Below are positions 26,893 to 35,989 of a stretch of 64,000 nucleotides of DNA, in pieces; within the stretch, counting starts at the first letter, position 1; every line of letters starts with the position of its first letter. The position numbers and the translations under genes are program-made. The stretch lies in contig NZ_CP092423.2 of NCBI RefSeq assembly GCF_022374895.2, positions 1,364,001-1,428,000 of the forward strand. Direction: 5' to 3'. This DNA is from Mycobacterium lentiflavum. GTDB lineage: Bacteria; Actinomycetota; Actinomycetes; Mycobacteriales; Mycobacteriaceae. The notes below the pieces were generated by a model. It was not told where the DNA came from, ran no database searches, and was given only the letters and a program-made list of their open reading frames with translations.

Positions 26893-27990
26893 ATGAAAAT
26901 TCGTCTGTGTGGGCCGTCGCTGGCGGCGTCGGTATTGCTGGTCGCGGCGGCCTGCGGCTCGCACTCCACGAACCCCGTCGCGCACCTGGCCACCGCGCCG
27001 GCGACGACGAACGTGACGTTGACCGAGACCGGTTCCAACAACCTCTACCCGCTGATGGATGCGTGGGCCGCGTCGTATCACTCGAAATACCCCAACGTCA
27101 CCATCACCGTCGCCAGCGACGTATCGGGCAATGGGATCGCGCAAGCCGCTGACGGCGCGGTCAACATCGGTGCATCCGGTCTCTACCTGACCGAGGGCGA
27201 CTTGGCCGCACACCCGGGCCTGCTGAACATCGCGCTGGCCGTTTCTTCGCTGCACGTCAACTACAACCTGCCCGGTCTCTTCGCGCACCTCCGGCTGAAC
27301 GGCAAAGTACTCGCGGCCATGTACAAGGGCACCGTCAAGACCTGGAACGACCCGCAGATCGCCGACCTCAATCCGGGAGTGATCCTGCCGGCCATCCCGG
27401 TGATTCCAATGCACCGCACGGACTCCGGGAGTAATGACACGTACCTGTTCACCCAATATCTGTCCAAGCAAGACCCCGATGGGTGGGGCAAGTCGCCCGG
27501 CTTCGCCACCTCCGTCGACTTCCCCGCCGTTGGGTCGGGTCAGAACGGAATGGCGGCCGTGGTGACCAGCTGTGCCCAGAGCCCGGGATGCATCGCCTAC
27601 CTTGGCACCCGCTACCAGGCCGAGGCCGCACAGAAAGGGCTGACCGAGGCCGAGTTGGCCAATGCCTCAGGCCATTACGTGCTGCCTGACGCCGAGAGCG
27701 TCGAGGCCGAGGCCGCCGGGTCTGCCTCCCAGACACCGGCCAATCAGGTGGTCTCGTTGGTCAACGGTCCCGCCCCGGACGGGTACCCGATCGTCAACTT
27801 CGAATACGCCATCGTATACAGCAAACAGAAGGACCCCGCCGTAGCGCAGACGATGCAGGCCTTTCTGCACTGGGTGGTGACCGACGGCAGCAGCTCCAAA
27901 TTCCTTGACCCGGTTCACATTTACCTTCGGCCGTTGCCGGATGAGGTCAGGATGTTGTCCGACGCCCAGATCGCCAAGATCACCAGCTAG
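26893..27990 (+). CDS. PstS-like phosphate-binding lipoprotein, orphan
   Basis: A 365-residue periplasmic binding lipoprotein. The signal peptide ends in lipobox VAAAC (about residue 20). The mature protein has the PstS fold signatures: ETGSNNLYPL at the start, DVSGNGIAQAADGAV, and RTDSGSNDTYLFTQYLS, which contain the Ser/Thr/Asp phosphate ligands. It resembles PstS1 of M. tuberculosis (the 38-kDa antigen), but no pstA, pstB, pstC or phoU is nearby, so it must work with a transporter encoded elsewhere or act as a phosphate sensor or scavenger. The start is ATG 26893 behind an AGGTGAGG sequence. Confidence 0.85.
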   Translation: MKIRLCGPSLAASVLLVAAACGSHSTNPVAHLATAPATTNVTLTETGSNNLYPLMDAWAASYHSKYPNVTITVASDVSGNGIAQAADGAVNIGASGLYLTEGDLAAHPGLLNIALAVSSLHVNYNLPGLFAHLRLNGKVLAAMYKGTVKTWNDPQIADLNPGVILPAIPVIPMHRTDSGSNDTYLFTQYLSKQDPDGWGKSPGFATSVDFPAVGSGQNGMAAVVTSCAQSPGCIAYLGTRYQAEAAQKGLTEAELANASGHYVLPDAESVEAEAAGSASQTPANQVVSLVNGPAPDGYPIVNFEYAIVYSKQKDPAVAQTMQAFLHWVVTDGSSSKFLDPVHIYLRPLPDEVRMLSDAQIAKITS

Positions 27991-28002
27991 GCAAACGCCG
28001 GC

Positions 28003-29409
28003 TTAGTCGGTGACCGGACCGCCTGCAGAACCGGGGTCGTCTTGTTCCAGCCGGGCGATGGCTTCATCGATGCCGCTGGTATCGCCACCGATGACCCGGT
28101 CGATGAAGCCGGCGGGCTCGTCGAGATCCTCGGCGCCCGGCAATAGGTCGGGATGTTGCCAGACACCATCGCGGACATCCATGCCCGCGGCGTCGGTCAG
28201 GCGCTCCCACAGCGCGGCGGCCTCCCGCAGCTTGCGTGGCCGCAACTCCAAGCCGACCAGCGTGGCAAACGTCTGCTCGGCCGGGCCGCCGCTGGCCCGC
28301 CGTCGCCGCAGCGTCTCGCTGAGTGCGGCCGCGCCGGGAATACGGTCGCCCAGCGCGGCGGTGACCACGACCTGCACCCAACCCTCGATCAGCGCGAGGA
28401 GCGTTTCCAGCCGTTCCAGCGCCTGGGTCTGCGCCGGCGTGGCCTTCGGCTCGAAAACGCCTTGGCCGAGCAGGTTTTCGATCGCGGTCGGATCCGAAAG
28501 CGACGCGGGGTTGAAGTCCCGTGCCAACTCCTCGATCCCGCTCATGTCGATCTTCATGCCCATCGCGTAGGCCTCGATGGCGCCCAGCAGCTGGCTGGAT
28601 AACCACGGAACATGGCTGAACAGCCGGTGGTGGGCCGCTTCCCGGGCGGCCAGGAACGTGATGATCTCGCCGCGCGGCTGCTCGAGTCCGGCGGCGAAGG
28701 CTTCCACGGCGCCGGGCATGATCGCCGCCACGCCCTTCGGCCCCAGCGGCAAGCCGATGTCGGTCGACGTCAGCACCTCGCGGGACAACCGGCCCAGCGC
28801 CTGGCCCAACTGCGAGCCGAACGCCATCCCGCCCATTTGCGACATCATCGCCATCAGTGGGCCGGCCATGCTCTTGGCCTCCTCGGGCAGCGACGACGCC
28901 CACACCGTCGAGATCTGTTGGGCCATCGGGTCGCACAGCCGCTTCCAGGTCTCCAGGGTGTTGTCCACCCAATCGCTTGGACTCCAGCCGACCGACTTGG
29001 TGGTGCCGGCGGGCAGCGCGGTGACGCCGTCGAGCCAGGTGTCGGCGAGGTGTACCGCATCGGCGATCGCCGAGTTCGTGGTGGCCGGGATCGGTGCGAC
29101 GAAGCCAATCGAGCTGGCCGCGACCTGCCGGGCCAGGTCGTAGTTGACGGGTCCCGACGGGGCACCGCCGGCCGGCCCCACCCCGGCGCTGCTGAACATC
29201 TGACCGAGCTGCGTGAAGATCTGCCCCAGGTCACCCATGTTGAAGTCGCCGCCCATGCCGAACGCACCGAGCGGGTCTGACGGGCCCGAGCCGGAACCGG
29301 GATTCTTTTTCCCGTGCTCGTCGCGCTCGGGGTCTTCTCCGGAGGAGAAGCCGAAAGGCAGGTCAGCCATAACCTCAACGGTACCCACCGCTGGATCAAG
29401 AGTTGCCAT
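28003..29409 (-). CDS. Zincin_2 family putative metalloprotease (Rv3195-like)
   Basis: A protein of 468 residues from ATG 29409, close to the Rv3195 length; ATG 29370 (MADLPFGFSS) is an alternative. The N-terminal region is Gly/Met-rich. The family (DUF2342, Zincin_2) has a helical domain with a zinc-binding-like motif, here AREAAHHRLFSH (about residues 263-274). That motif has E-x-x-H-H rather than a canonical HExxH. A second Glu-rich helix (IDMSGIEELARDF) follows. There is no signal peptide. The actual proteolytic activity is unproven. It diverges from the Lon-like Rv3194c gene across a 57-bp spacer. Confidence 0.82.
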   Translation of the reverse strand: MATLDPAVGTVEVMADLPFGFSSGEDPERDEHGKKNPGSGSGPSDPLGAFGMGGDFNMGDLGQIFTQLGQMFSSAGVGPAGGAPSGPVNYDLARQVAASSIGFVAPIPATTNSAIADAVHLADTWLDGVTALPAGTTKSVGWSPSDWVDNTLETWKRLCDPMAQQISTVWASSLPEEAKSMAGPLMAMMSQMGGMAFGSQLGQALGRLSREVLTSTDIGLPLGPKGVAAIMPGAVEAFAAGLEQPRGEIITFLAAREAAHHRLFSHVPWLSSQLLGAIEAYAMGMKIDMSGIEELARDFNPASLSDPTAIENLLGQGVFEPKATPAQTQALERLETLLALIEGWVQVVVTAALGDRIPGAAALSETLRRRRASGGPAEQTFATLVGLELRPRKLREAAALWERLTDAAGMDVRDGVWQHPDLLPGAEDLDEPAGFIDRVIGGDTSGIDEAIARLEQDDPGSAGGPVTD

Positions 29410-29466
29410 CCGGCGTCACGCTTGTAGCTGAACGCGTCGCCCCGGTGTCCGGTTAGGGTAAGCGGC

Positions 29467-30489
29467 GTGAACAGGCGGATTCTGACCTTGATGGTCGCGC
29501 TGGTGCCGATCTTGGTCTTCGGCGTGTTGCTCGCGGTAGTGACGGTGCCGTTCGTCTCGCTGGGCCCCGGCCCGACTTTCGACACGCTCGGTGAGGTCGA
29601 CGGCAAGCAAGTGGTCGCGATCGAAGGCACCCAGACTCATCCGACGACCGGTCACCTCAATATGACGACGGTGTCCCAGCGCGACGAGCTGACCCTCGGC
29701 GAAGCGCTCACGTTGTGGTTCTCCGGACAAGAGCAGTTGGTACCGCGCGACCTGATCTACCCGCCCGGCAAGTCCCGTGAAGACGTCGACAAGGCCAACA
29801 CCGCCGACTTCAAAGATTCCGAGGACAGCGCCGCCTATGCCGCCCTGGGCTATCTGAAATTCGCCCCCGCCGTCACGGTCGCGACGGTCACCGACCCCGG
29901 TCCGTCGACGGGCAAGCTGAAGGCCGGTGACGCCATCGACGCGGTCAACGGCACCCCGGTGGTCAATGTCGAGCAGTTCACCGGACTGCTGAAGGCCAGC
30001 AAGCCCGGCCAGACGGTGACGATCGACTACCGCCGCAAGAATGAACCGGCCGGCGTCGCGCAAATCACCCTCGGCACCAACAAAGACCGCGATTACGGCT
30101 TCATGGGTGTCGCGGTGCTCGATGCACCGTGGGCGCCGTTCTCGGTGGACTTCAACCTGGCCAATGTGGGCGGACCGTCCGCCGGCCTGATGTTCAGCCT
30201 GGCCGTCGTCGACAAGCTCACCACCGGCGATCTGGCCGGTTCGACGTTCATCGCGGGGACCGGCACGATCACCTCCGACGGCAAGGTCGGCCAGATCGGC
30301 GGCATCACCCACAAGATGGTCGCCGCCCAGGAAGCGGGCGCCACGGTGTTCCTGGTGCCGGCAAAGAACTGCTACGAGGCGACCTCGGACAATCCGCACG
30401 GTTTGCGCCTGATCAAGGTCGAGACGCTCGGACAAGCCGTGGATGCGCTGCACGCGATCCAACAAGGAGGTCAGGCACCGAGCTGCTAG
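29467..30489 (+). CDS. PDZ-containing Lon-like membrane protease (Rv3194c/YlbL-like)
   Basis: A 340-residue protein starting at GTG 29467 with one N-terminal transmembrane helix (about 8-30), a PDZ domain (about 135-200, VTDPGPSTGKLKAGDAID), and a C-terminal Lon-type S16 protease domain. The catalytic dyad is visible as Ser238 in GGPSAGLMF and Lys283 in GGITHKMVAA. The length equals that of Rv3194c. This family is thought to degrade or shed envelope proteins on the outer face of the membrane. The next gene, UPF0182, is in the same direction 71 bp on. Confidence 0.9.
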   Translation: MNRRILTLMVALVPILVFGVLLAVVTVPFVSLGPGPTFDTLGEVDGKQVVAIEGTQTHPTTGHLNMTTVSQRDELTLGEALTLWFSGQEQLVPRDLIYPPGKSREDVDKANTADFKDSEDSAAYAALGYLKFAPAVTVATVTDPGPSTGKLKAGDAIDAVNGTPVVNVEQFTGLLKASKPGQTVTIDYRRKNEPAGVAQITLGTNKDRDYGFMGVAVLDAPWAPFSVDFNLANVGGPSAGLMFSLAVVDKLTTGDLAGSTFIAGTGTITSDGKVGQIGGITHKMVAAQEAGATVFLVPAKNCYEATSDNPHGLRLIKVETLGQAVDALHAIQQGGQAPSC

Positions 30490-30560
30490 CCCGCCATAGC
30501 GGGTGCTGCGGTGCGTACAGTTGTGACCGTCCAGCTCACATTAATCAGGGAGCGTAGCCA

Positions 30561-33542
30561 GTGGGGATGCGGCCCACCGCAAGGATGCCGAAGCTGACTC
30601 GGCGCAGCCGGATTCTGATTTTGATCGCGCTCGGTGTGATCGCGCTGCTGCTTGCCGGCCCGCGCCTCATCGACGCCTACGTCGACTGGTTGTGGTTCGG
30701 CGAGCTCGGCTATCGCTCCGTTTTCACCACCGTGCTGATGACCCGCATCGTGGTGTTCCTGGTCGCCGGCCTGCTGGTCGGCGGGATCGTGTTCGCCGGG
30801 CTAGGGCTGGCCTACCGCACCCGTCCGGTATTCGTTCCGAGCAACGACAACGACCCGGTGGCGCGGTATCGCACCGTGGTCATGTCCCGGTTGCGGTTGG
30901 TGGCCGTGGGCATCCCGGCGGCGATCGGCCTGCTGGCCGGCATCATTGCGCAAAGCTACTGGGTGCGGATCCAGCTGTTCTTGCACGGCCAAAGCTTCGG
31001 GATCAGGGATCCGCAGTTCGGCAAGGACCTCGGCTTCTACGCATTCGAGCTGCCGTTCTATCGGCTGGTGCTCAGCTACCTGTTCGTGTCGGTGTTCCTG
31101 GCTTTCATCGCGAACCTGCTGGCGCACTACATCTTCGGCGGCATTCGGCTGTCCGGCCGCACCGGCGCCCTGAGTCGTTCGGCGCGGATCCAGTTGGTCA
31201 GCCTGATCGGCACGCTGGTCGTGCTCAAAGCCTTTGCCTATTGGCTGGACCGCTACGAGTTGCTCTCGCACACCCGTGGCGGCAAGCCGTTCACCGGTGC
31301 CGGCTATACCGACATCAACGCCGTGTTGCCGGCCAAGCTGATCCTGATGGCGATCGCGCTGATTTGCGCCGCCGCGGTCTTTTCGGCGATCGTGCTGAAG
31401 GACTTGCGCATTCCGGCGATCGGCCTGGTCCTGCTGCTGCTGTCGTCGTTGATCGTGGGCGCCGGCTGGCCGTTGATCGTCGAGCAGATCAGCGTGAGAC
31501 CCAATGCCGCGCAGAAGGAAAGCGAATACATCGGCCGCAGCATCACTGCGACACGCCAGGCCTATGGCCTGACGTCCGACCAGGTGACCTATCGCAACTA
31601 CAGCGGGGACAGCCAGGCCACCGCCCAGCAGGTGGCGGCCGACCGGGCGACGACCTCGAACATCCGGTTGCTCGACCCGACGATTATCAGCCCCGCGTTC
31701 ACCCAGTTCCAGCAGGGCAAGAACTTCTACTTCTTCCCCGACCAGCTGTCGATCGACCGCTACCTGGACCGCAATGGCGCGTTGCGCGATTACGTGGTCG
31801 CGGCCCGAGAACTCAACCCGGACAGGCTAATCGACAACCAGCGCGACTGGATCAACCGGCACACCGTCTACACCCACGGCAACGGGTTCATCGCCTCGCC
31901 GGCCAACACGGTGCGCGGCATCGCCAACGATCCCAACCAAAACGGTGGCTACCCAGAGTTTCTCGCCAACGTCGTCGGCGCCAATGGAAGTGTGGTGTCG
32001 GACGGGCCGGCGCCGCTGGACCAGCCGCGCATCTACTTCGGACCTGTCATCTCCAACACCTCGGCCGACTACGCGATCGTCGGACGCAACGGCGCCGACC
32101 GCGAATACGACTACGAGACCAACACCGAGACCAAGAATTACACCTACACCGGACTCGGGGGCGTCCCGATCGGTGACTGGTTATCCCGAAGCGTGTTCGC
32201 CGCCAAGTTCGCCGAGCGAAACTTCTTGTTTTCCAGCGTGATCGGCTCTAACAGCAAGATCCTGTTCAATCGTGATCCGGCTGCTCGGGTGGAGGCGGTG
32301 GCGCCGTGGCTGACCACCGACAGCGCGGTCTACCCGGCGATCGTCAACAAGCGCCTGGTGTGGATCATCGACGGTTACACCACGCTGGACAACTACCCGT
32401 ACTCCGAACTCACGTCACTGGAGTCCGCGACCGCCGACTCCACCGAGGTGGCGTTCAACAAGCTTGGGCCCGACAAGCAGGTCTCCTACATCCGTAATTC
32501 GGTGAAGGCAACGGTCGACGCGTACGACGGGACCGTGACGCTTTACCAGCAGGACGAGCAGGATCCGGTGCTGAAGGCCTGGATGCAGGTTTTCCCGGGC
32601 ACGGTCAAACCCAAGAGTGACATCAGCCCCGAACTGGCCGAGCATCTGCGTTATCCCGAGGACCTGTTCAAGGTCCAGCGCATGCTGCTGGCGAAGTATC
32701 ACGTCAACGACCCGGTGACGTTCTTCTCCACCTCCGACTTCTGGGACGTGCCGCTGGACCCGAATCCGACGGCCAGCAGCTATCAGCCGCCGTATTACAT
32801 CGTCGCGAAAAACATTGCGAAGAACGACAATACGTCGTCATACCAGCTGACTAGCGCGATGAACAGATTCAAGCGCGACTATCTAGCCGCCTACATCAGC
32901 GCCAGCTCCGATCCCGCGACGTACGGCAGGATCACGGTGCTGACCATCCCCGGTCAGGTCAACGGCCCGAAGCTGGCCAATAACGCGATCACCACCGACC
33001 CGGCGGTGTCCCAAGACCTCGGTGTGATCGGGCGGGACAACCAGAACCGAATCAGGTGGGGCAACTTGCTGACCCTGCCGGTTGCTCAGGGCGGACTGCT
33101 GTACGTCGAACCCGTCTACGCCTCTCCGGGGGCCAGCGATGCCGCCTCGTCGTACCCGCGCCTGATCCGGGTGGCGATGATGTACAACGACAAGATCGGC
33201 TACGGCCCGACCGTCGGTGACGCGCTCACCGGGTTGTTCGGGCCAGGTGCGGGCGCGGCGGCGACGGGGATCGTTCCCACCGATTCGGGTGCGCCGGCGA
33301 CCCCGCCCGCGACCCCACCGACGCCGGCCGTGGCGCCCGGCCCGAACAGCCCGCCCACGGCGGTGCCCCCGGCCCCGGATGGGGCTACGACGCTGTCGCC
33401 AGCGAAAGCCGCTGCCCTGCAAGAGATCCAGACCGCGATCAACGCCGCGCGCGACGCGCAGAAGAAGGGCGATTTCGCCGGATACGGAGCGGCGCTGCAA
33501 CGCCTGGACGATGCGATCACCAAGTACAACAACACGAAGTAG
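30561..33542 (+). CDS. UPF0182 family large membrane protein (Rv3193c-like)
   Basis: A 993-residue protein started at GTG 30561; ATG 30567 is possible. The first 300 residues contain about seven transmembrane helices (for example [18 protein letters not shown] and [16 protein letters not shown]). A large soluble domain follows, which ends in a Pro/Thr/Ala-rich linker and a helical C-terminal tail ([18 protein letters not shown]). The size and order match Rv3193c. The function of UPF0182 is not established. It is the last gene of the block conserved with M. tuberculosis in this window. Confidence 0.92.
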   Translation: MGMRPTARMPKLTRRSRILILIALGVIALLLAGPRLIDAYVDWLWFGELGYRSVFTTVLMTRIVVFLVAGLLVGGIVFAGLGLAYRTRPVFVPSNDNDPVARYRTVVMSRLRLVAVGIPAAIGLLAGIIAQSYWVRIQLFLHGQSFGIRDPQFGKDLGFYAFELPFYRLVLSYLFVSVFLAFIANLLAHYIFGGIRLSGRTGALSRSARIQLVSLIGTLVVLKAFAYWLDRYELLSHTRGGKPFTGAGYTDINAVLPAKLILMAIALICAAAVFSAIVLKDLRIPAIGLVLLLLSSLIVGAGWPLIVEQISVRPNAAQKESEYIGRSITATRQAYGLTSDQVTYRNYSGDSQATAQQVAADRATTSNIRLLDPTIISPAFTQFQQGKNFYFFPDQLSIDRYLDRNGALRDYVVAARELNPDRLIDNQRDWINRHTVYTHGNGFIASPANTVRGIANDPNQNGGYPEFLANVVGANGSVVSDGPAPLDQPRIYFGPVISNTSADYAIVGRNGADREYDYETNTETKNYTYTGLGGVPIGDWLSRSVFAAKFAERNFLFSSVIGSNSKILFNRDPAARVEAVAPWLTTDSAVYPAIVNKRLVWIIDGYTTLDNYPYSELTSLESATADSTEVAFNKLGPDKQVSYIRNSVKATVDAYDGTVTLYQQDEQDPVLKAWMQVFPGTVKPKSDISPELAEHLRYPEDLFKVQRMLLAKYHVNDPVTFFSTSDFWDVPLDPNPTASSYQPPYYIVAKNIAKNDNTSSYQLTSAMNRFKRDYLAAYISASSDPATYGRITVLTIPGQVNGPKLANNAITTDPAVSQDLGVIGRDNQNRIRWGNLLTLPVAQGGLLYVEPVYASPGASDAASSYPRLIRVAMMYNDKIGYGPTVGDALTGLFGPGAGAAATGIVPTDSGAPATPPATPPTPAVAPGPNSPPTAVPPAPDGATTLSPAKAAALQEIQTAINAARDAQKKGDFAGYGAALQRLDDAITKYNNTK

Positions 33543-33698
33543 ATCGCCTAAGCCCGGCCGCGTCGCAGTCCCCGGGCGTCACAAGAAAGACGGCATCGGA
33601 CGGTTCGCCGAAGCGATATCGCAGGTGCTATCGCATATGAAGAACACGTGGTCCCGGGCCGGCGGTGCTGATGTGACAGCTGTGGCGCACGCCTACTT

Positions 33699-34426
33699 TC
33701 ACGCGCAGGCCGTGCGGAACCTATCCCGGTAGGCCTTGGGGCTGATGCCCAAGTGGTTGACGAATACTCGTCGCAGGGTCTCGACGCTGCCGAAACCCGC
33801 GAGGTGCGCGGTCTCGGTGACAGTTCGGCCGGCTTCGAGCCCGGCGCGGGCGAAGTCGATCCGCACCAGCTCGACGTAGCGCGCCGGCGTCATTCCCAGC
33901 TCGGACCGAAATAGCCGGGTCAGCTGCCGGGGACTCAATGACGCCTTGGCCGCGAGCTTGGCCACGCTGTGGTCACGAGCGGGATCGGCCGCGATCGCAT
34001 CGGTGACCGAGCGCAGCGGCGAGCCGGCCGGCGGATCGGCTTCGACCAGCACCGAGAATTGCGATTGGCCGCCCGCACGTTTGAGATGGACGACCAACCA
34101 CCGGGCCACGTCACGGACAAGCTCTGTCCCGTAATCCATTTCAACCAATGCGAGCGCCAGGTCGATGCCCGACGACACTCCCGCGGAGGTGTAGACGTCG
34201 CCGTCGCGCACGAAGATCGCGTCCGGCTCGACCGTGACATCCCGGAAGGCCCGGGCCAATCGCCGTGTCTCGTGCCAGTGCGTGGTGGCGCGCCGGCCGC
34301 TGAGCAGGCCGGCCTGCGCGAGGACGAACGAGCCGGTGCAGATCGACGCCAGGCGACGCGTCGTTGCCGCCACGCCCCCGCGACATCCAACAGCGTCACG
34401 CCGTCGTAGACGACGATCACCACCAC
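33699..34426 (-). pseudogene. GlxA-type (DJ-1/PfpI-AraC) regulator, internal deletion
   Basis: The C-terminal AraC-type DNA-binding domain is intact (SPRQLTRLFRSELGMTPA, then GFGSVETLRRVFVNHLGISP). The end of the DJ-1/PfpI domain (RRLASICTGSFVLAQAG) is also in frame. The N-terminus survives only as VVVIVVYDGVTLLDVAG in another frame (GTG near 34426). Both pieces meet near 34373, so roughly 80-100 residues between the two halves are missing and the frames do not join. The intact protein would be a GlxA-family transcription regulator of about 320 residues. It is unlikely to be functional. Confidence 0.8.
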
Positions 34427-34438
34427 TCGCGAAGGTGT

Positions 34439-34660
34439 TCCGTCCTCATCGCGTTGCACACGACTCCCGGCATCCCCGAGTTCCTCGCTCCCGAAGTCGC
34501 CCTGGTGACCGCCGGTGTCGAAACTGACGTGTTGGGCATCGAGCGCGACGAGCTTTCGCCCGAGGCACTGGACGCGGTCACCGCGGCGCATCCGCGGCCG
34601 GATTTCAAGCGGCGCATCCTGGCTGCGTTCAACGACGGAATGAAGCACCGCCCGCACAGG
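34439..34660 (+). pseudogene. HD-domain protein fragment
   Basis: The frame reads TTPGIPEFLAPEVALVTAGV, then LSPEALDAVTAAHPRPDFKR and ILAAFNDGMKHRP, the C-terminal half of HD-domain phosphohydrolase-like proteins (cyanamide-hydratase-like group). The HD catalytic half is absent. After 34660 the frame loses similarity and runs into the cupin remnant. There is no plausible start of its own. It is interpreted as a decayed gene. Confidence 0.65.
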
Positions 34661-34739
34661 AGGTTTCGTCTCGAAACGGCTGGGGCAAGCCGTTCGGAAT
34701 CGAAGTGCCGCAACCACTCTGGCCGCAACAGGACGCGCG

Positions 34740-35023
34740 ATGAATCTGGCATGGCAGCGCAAGGCCAACGGCGGCGTGGTCTCCATCGTCGAGCACCCCT
34801 TCGAGGTCGGCCTGCTCACCGCCGCGCACCGCCACGCCCGTGAGGACGAGCACTCGATCGTGCTGGCCGGTGAGATCGGCTTCCGCTCCGACGACGCGAA
34901 GTTGTGTTGCACGAGCTGCCGGAATTTGGCGAACTCGCCGACAAGTACGGGCTGACCTACGGATCGCCGGCCTGGATGGACGACATCGCGCAGCGATATG
35001 GCCTGAACCCGCCTTCTCATTGA
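34740..35023 (+). pseudogene. Cupin-domain protein, internal deletion
   Basis: The first part reads VVSIVEHPFEVGLLTAAHRH, with AREDEHSIVLAGEIGF following. This is the metal-binding first motif of a cupin (HxH and E). Near 34898-34905 the frame jumps to VLHELPEFGELADKYGLTYG and ends AQRYGLNPPSH at TGA 35021-35023, the C-terminus of the same family. The second cupin motif between them is missing. The gene is therefore a remnant with an internal deletion. Confidence 0.7.
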
Positions 35024-35094
35024 GGTCGCTGAACCCCCGCTGAGCCCGCGATTTGGTCGGCTCGACACCGGTTCGGTAACCTTGCATTTACCGA

Positions 35095-35168
35095 CGCGGG
35101 GTGGAGCAGCTCGGTAGCTCGCTGGGCTCATAACCCAGAGGTCGCAGGTTCGAATCCTGTCCCCGCTA
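35095..35168 (+). tRNA. Initiator tRNA-fMet (CAU)
   Basis: A cloverleaf: acceptor CGCGGGG (35095-35101) with CCCCGCT (35161-35167), D-arm with AGCTCGGTA loop, anticodon stem CTGGG/CCCAG with loop CTCATAA, and T-arm GCAGG-TTCGAAT-CCTGT. The unpaired position 1-72 (C against U) and the three consecutive G:C pairs in the anticodon stem identify the initiator rather than elongator methionine tRNA. The 3-prime CCA is not encoded. Confidence 0.95.
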
Positions 35169-35180
35169 CTAGTGGAATTG

Positions 35181-35204
35181 GCCCCCGGAGATTTCTCCGG
35201 GGGC
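35181..35204 (+). terminator. Hairpin terminator after the initiator tRNA
   Basis: GCCCCCGGAGA (35181-35191) and TCTCCGGGGGC (35194-35204) form a near-continuous GC-rich stem immediately downstream of the tRNA. There is no long U-run after it (ATTCC), which is usual for mycobacterial terminators. Confidence 0.7.
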
Positions 35205-35279
35205 ATTCCGATGCCCGATGGGACCACTCTTGGGGACATTCGCAAAGCTAACGATATCGTGGGGAACGAACGGCGTGAG

Positions 35280-35885
35280 TCAAGGCGCTGATGTGAGCCA
35301 TGGTCCGCTCAGCACTTGCTGCAACCGAGGCGCAATGACTGCGACAACGGTGTCCATCGGCCACGACGCGATCGGTTCGACCCGCAGCACATAGCGACTG
35401 AAAACTAGCCCCAGCGTTTGCGTCGTGAAAACGGCGGCGCGGGCCTCCGCGTCGGGGCCGCCGAGGCGGGAAGCCACGGCATCACAGATATCAGCGCTTG
35501 CCGCCTCGCTGACGAGCACATTGAAGTTCTCCTGGCTGGTCGCGGCGGTCATGAGCGCCCGAAGAGGCGGGCCGCTGGTCGGATGGTCCCAAGTGGTTAG
35601 GAGGCGCCGAAGGACGCGTTCAGCAAGCGCGTCCACGTCACCGTCTAGGGCGTCGCGCAACAGTTCCAGCGGGTTGGCGGGCAGGGACAGCGCCGCCGAG
35701 AACAGGCCCCGCTTTGAACCGAAATAGTAGGCAATGAGCGCGACGTCGACGCCGGCCTCGCCGGCGATTCGACGCAAGCTCACCGCTTGGTAGCCCTCGG
35801 TGAAGAAGTAGTGGCGCGCGGCCGCAAGAATTCGTTCTCGACTAGACGCCGTCGGCCCGCGATCAGCCTCCCCATTATCTTTCAT
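35280..35885 (-). CDS. TetR/AcrR family regulator
   Basis: A 201-residue repressor-type protein starting at ATG 35885. The helix-turn-helix is visible at about residues 18-60 (ERILAAARHYFFTEGYQAVS, then RRIAGEAGVDVALIAYYFGSK). The C-terminal region matches TetR_C-type dimer domains of the PsrA/DUF1956-like group. It diverges from a CocE/NonD hydrolase gene, and a perfect 19-bp palindrome ending in GTTGAATA lies between them. It is therefore the likely repressor of that hydrolase and of itself. The inducer is unknown. Confidence 0.88.
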   Translation of the reverse strand: MKDNGEADRGPTASSRERILAAARHYFFTEGYQAVSLRRIAGEAGVDVALIAYYFGSKRGLFSAALSLPANPLELLRDALDGDVDALAERVLRRLLTTWDHPTSGPPLRALMTAATSQENFNVLVSEAASADICDAVASRLGGPDAEARAAVFTTQTLGLVFSRYVLRVEPIASWPMDTVVAVIAPRLQQVLSGPWLTSAP

Positions 35886-35920
35886 CGCTGTTGAATTCTA
35901 CTTGAGCAGGCATTAGTGTC

Positions 35921-35939
35921 TATTCAACACTGTTGAATA
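35921..35939. promoter_or_regulatory. Palindromic operator for the TetR regulator
   Basis: TATTCAACA-C-TGTTGAATA is a perfect 9-bp inverted repeat with a single-base centre, in the 104-bp divergent spacer. A partial half-site TGTTGAATT is found at 35889-35897. The AT-rich palindrome stands out from the GC-rich surroundings. Confidence 0.8.
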
Positions 35940-35989
35940 CCGAGATGGCTGACCGGGTATCGACCTCGGGATCTAGGAGGAATGTCCGA

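Noticed and set aside
34364..34843. 159-codon frame spanning the HD fragment as an intact gene
   Set aside because: Only the middle part is family-like; the ends are unrelated and lack a start signal.
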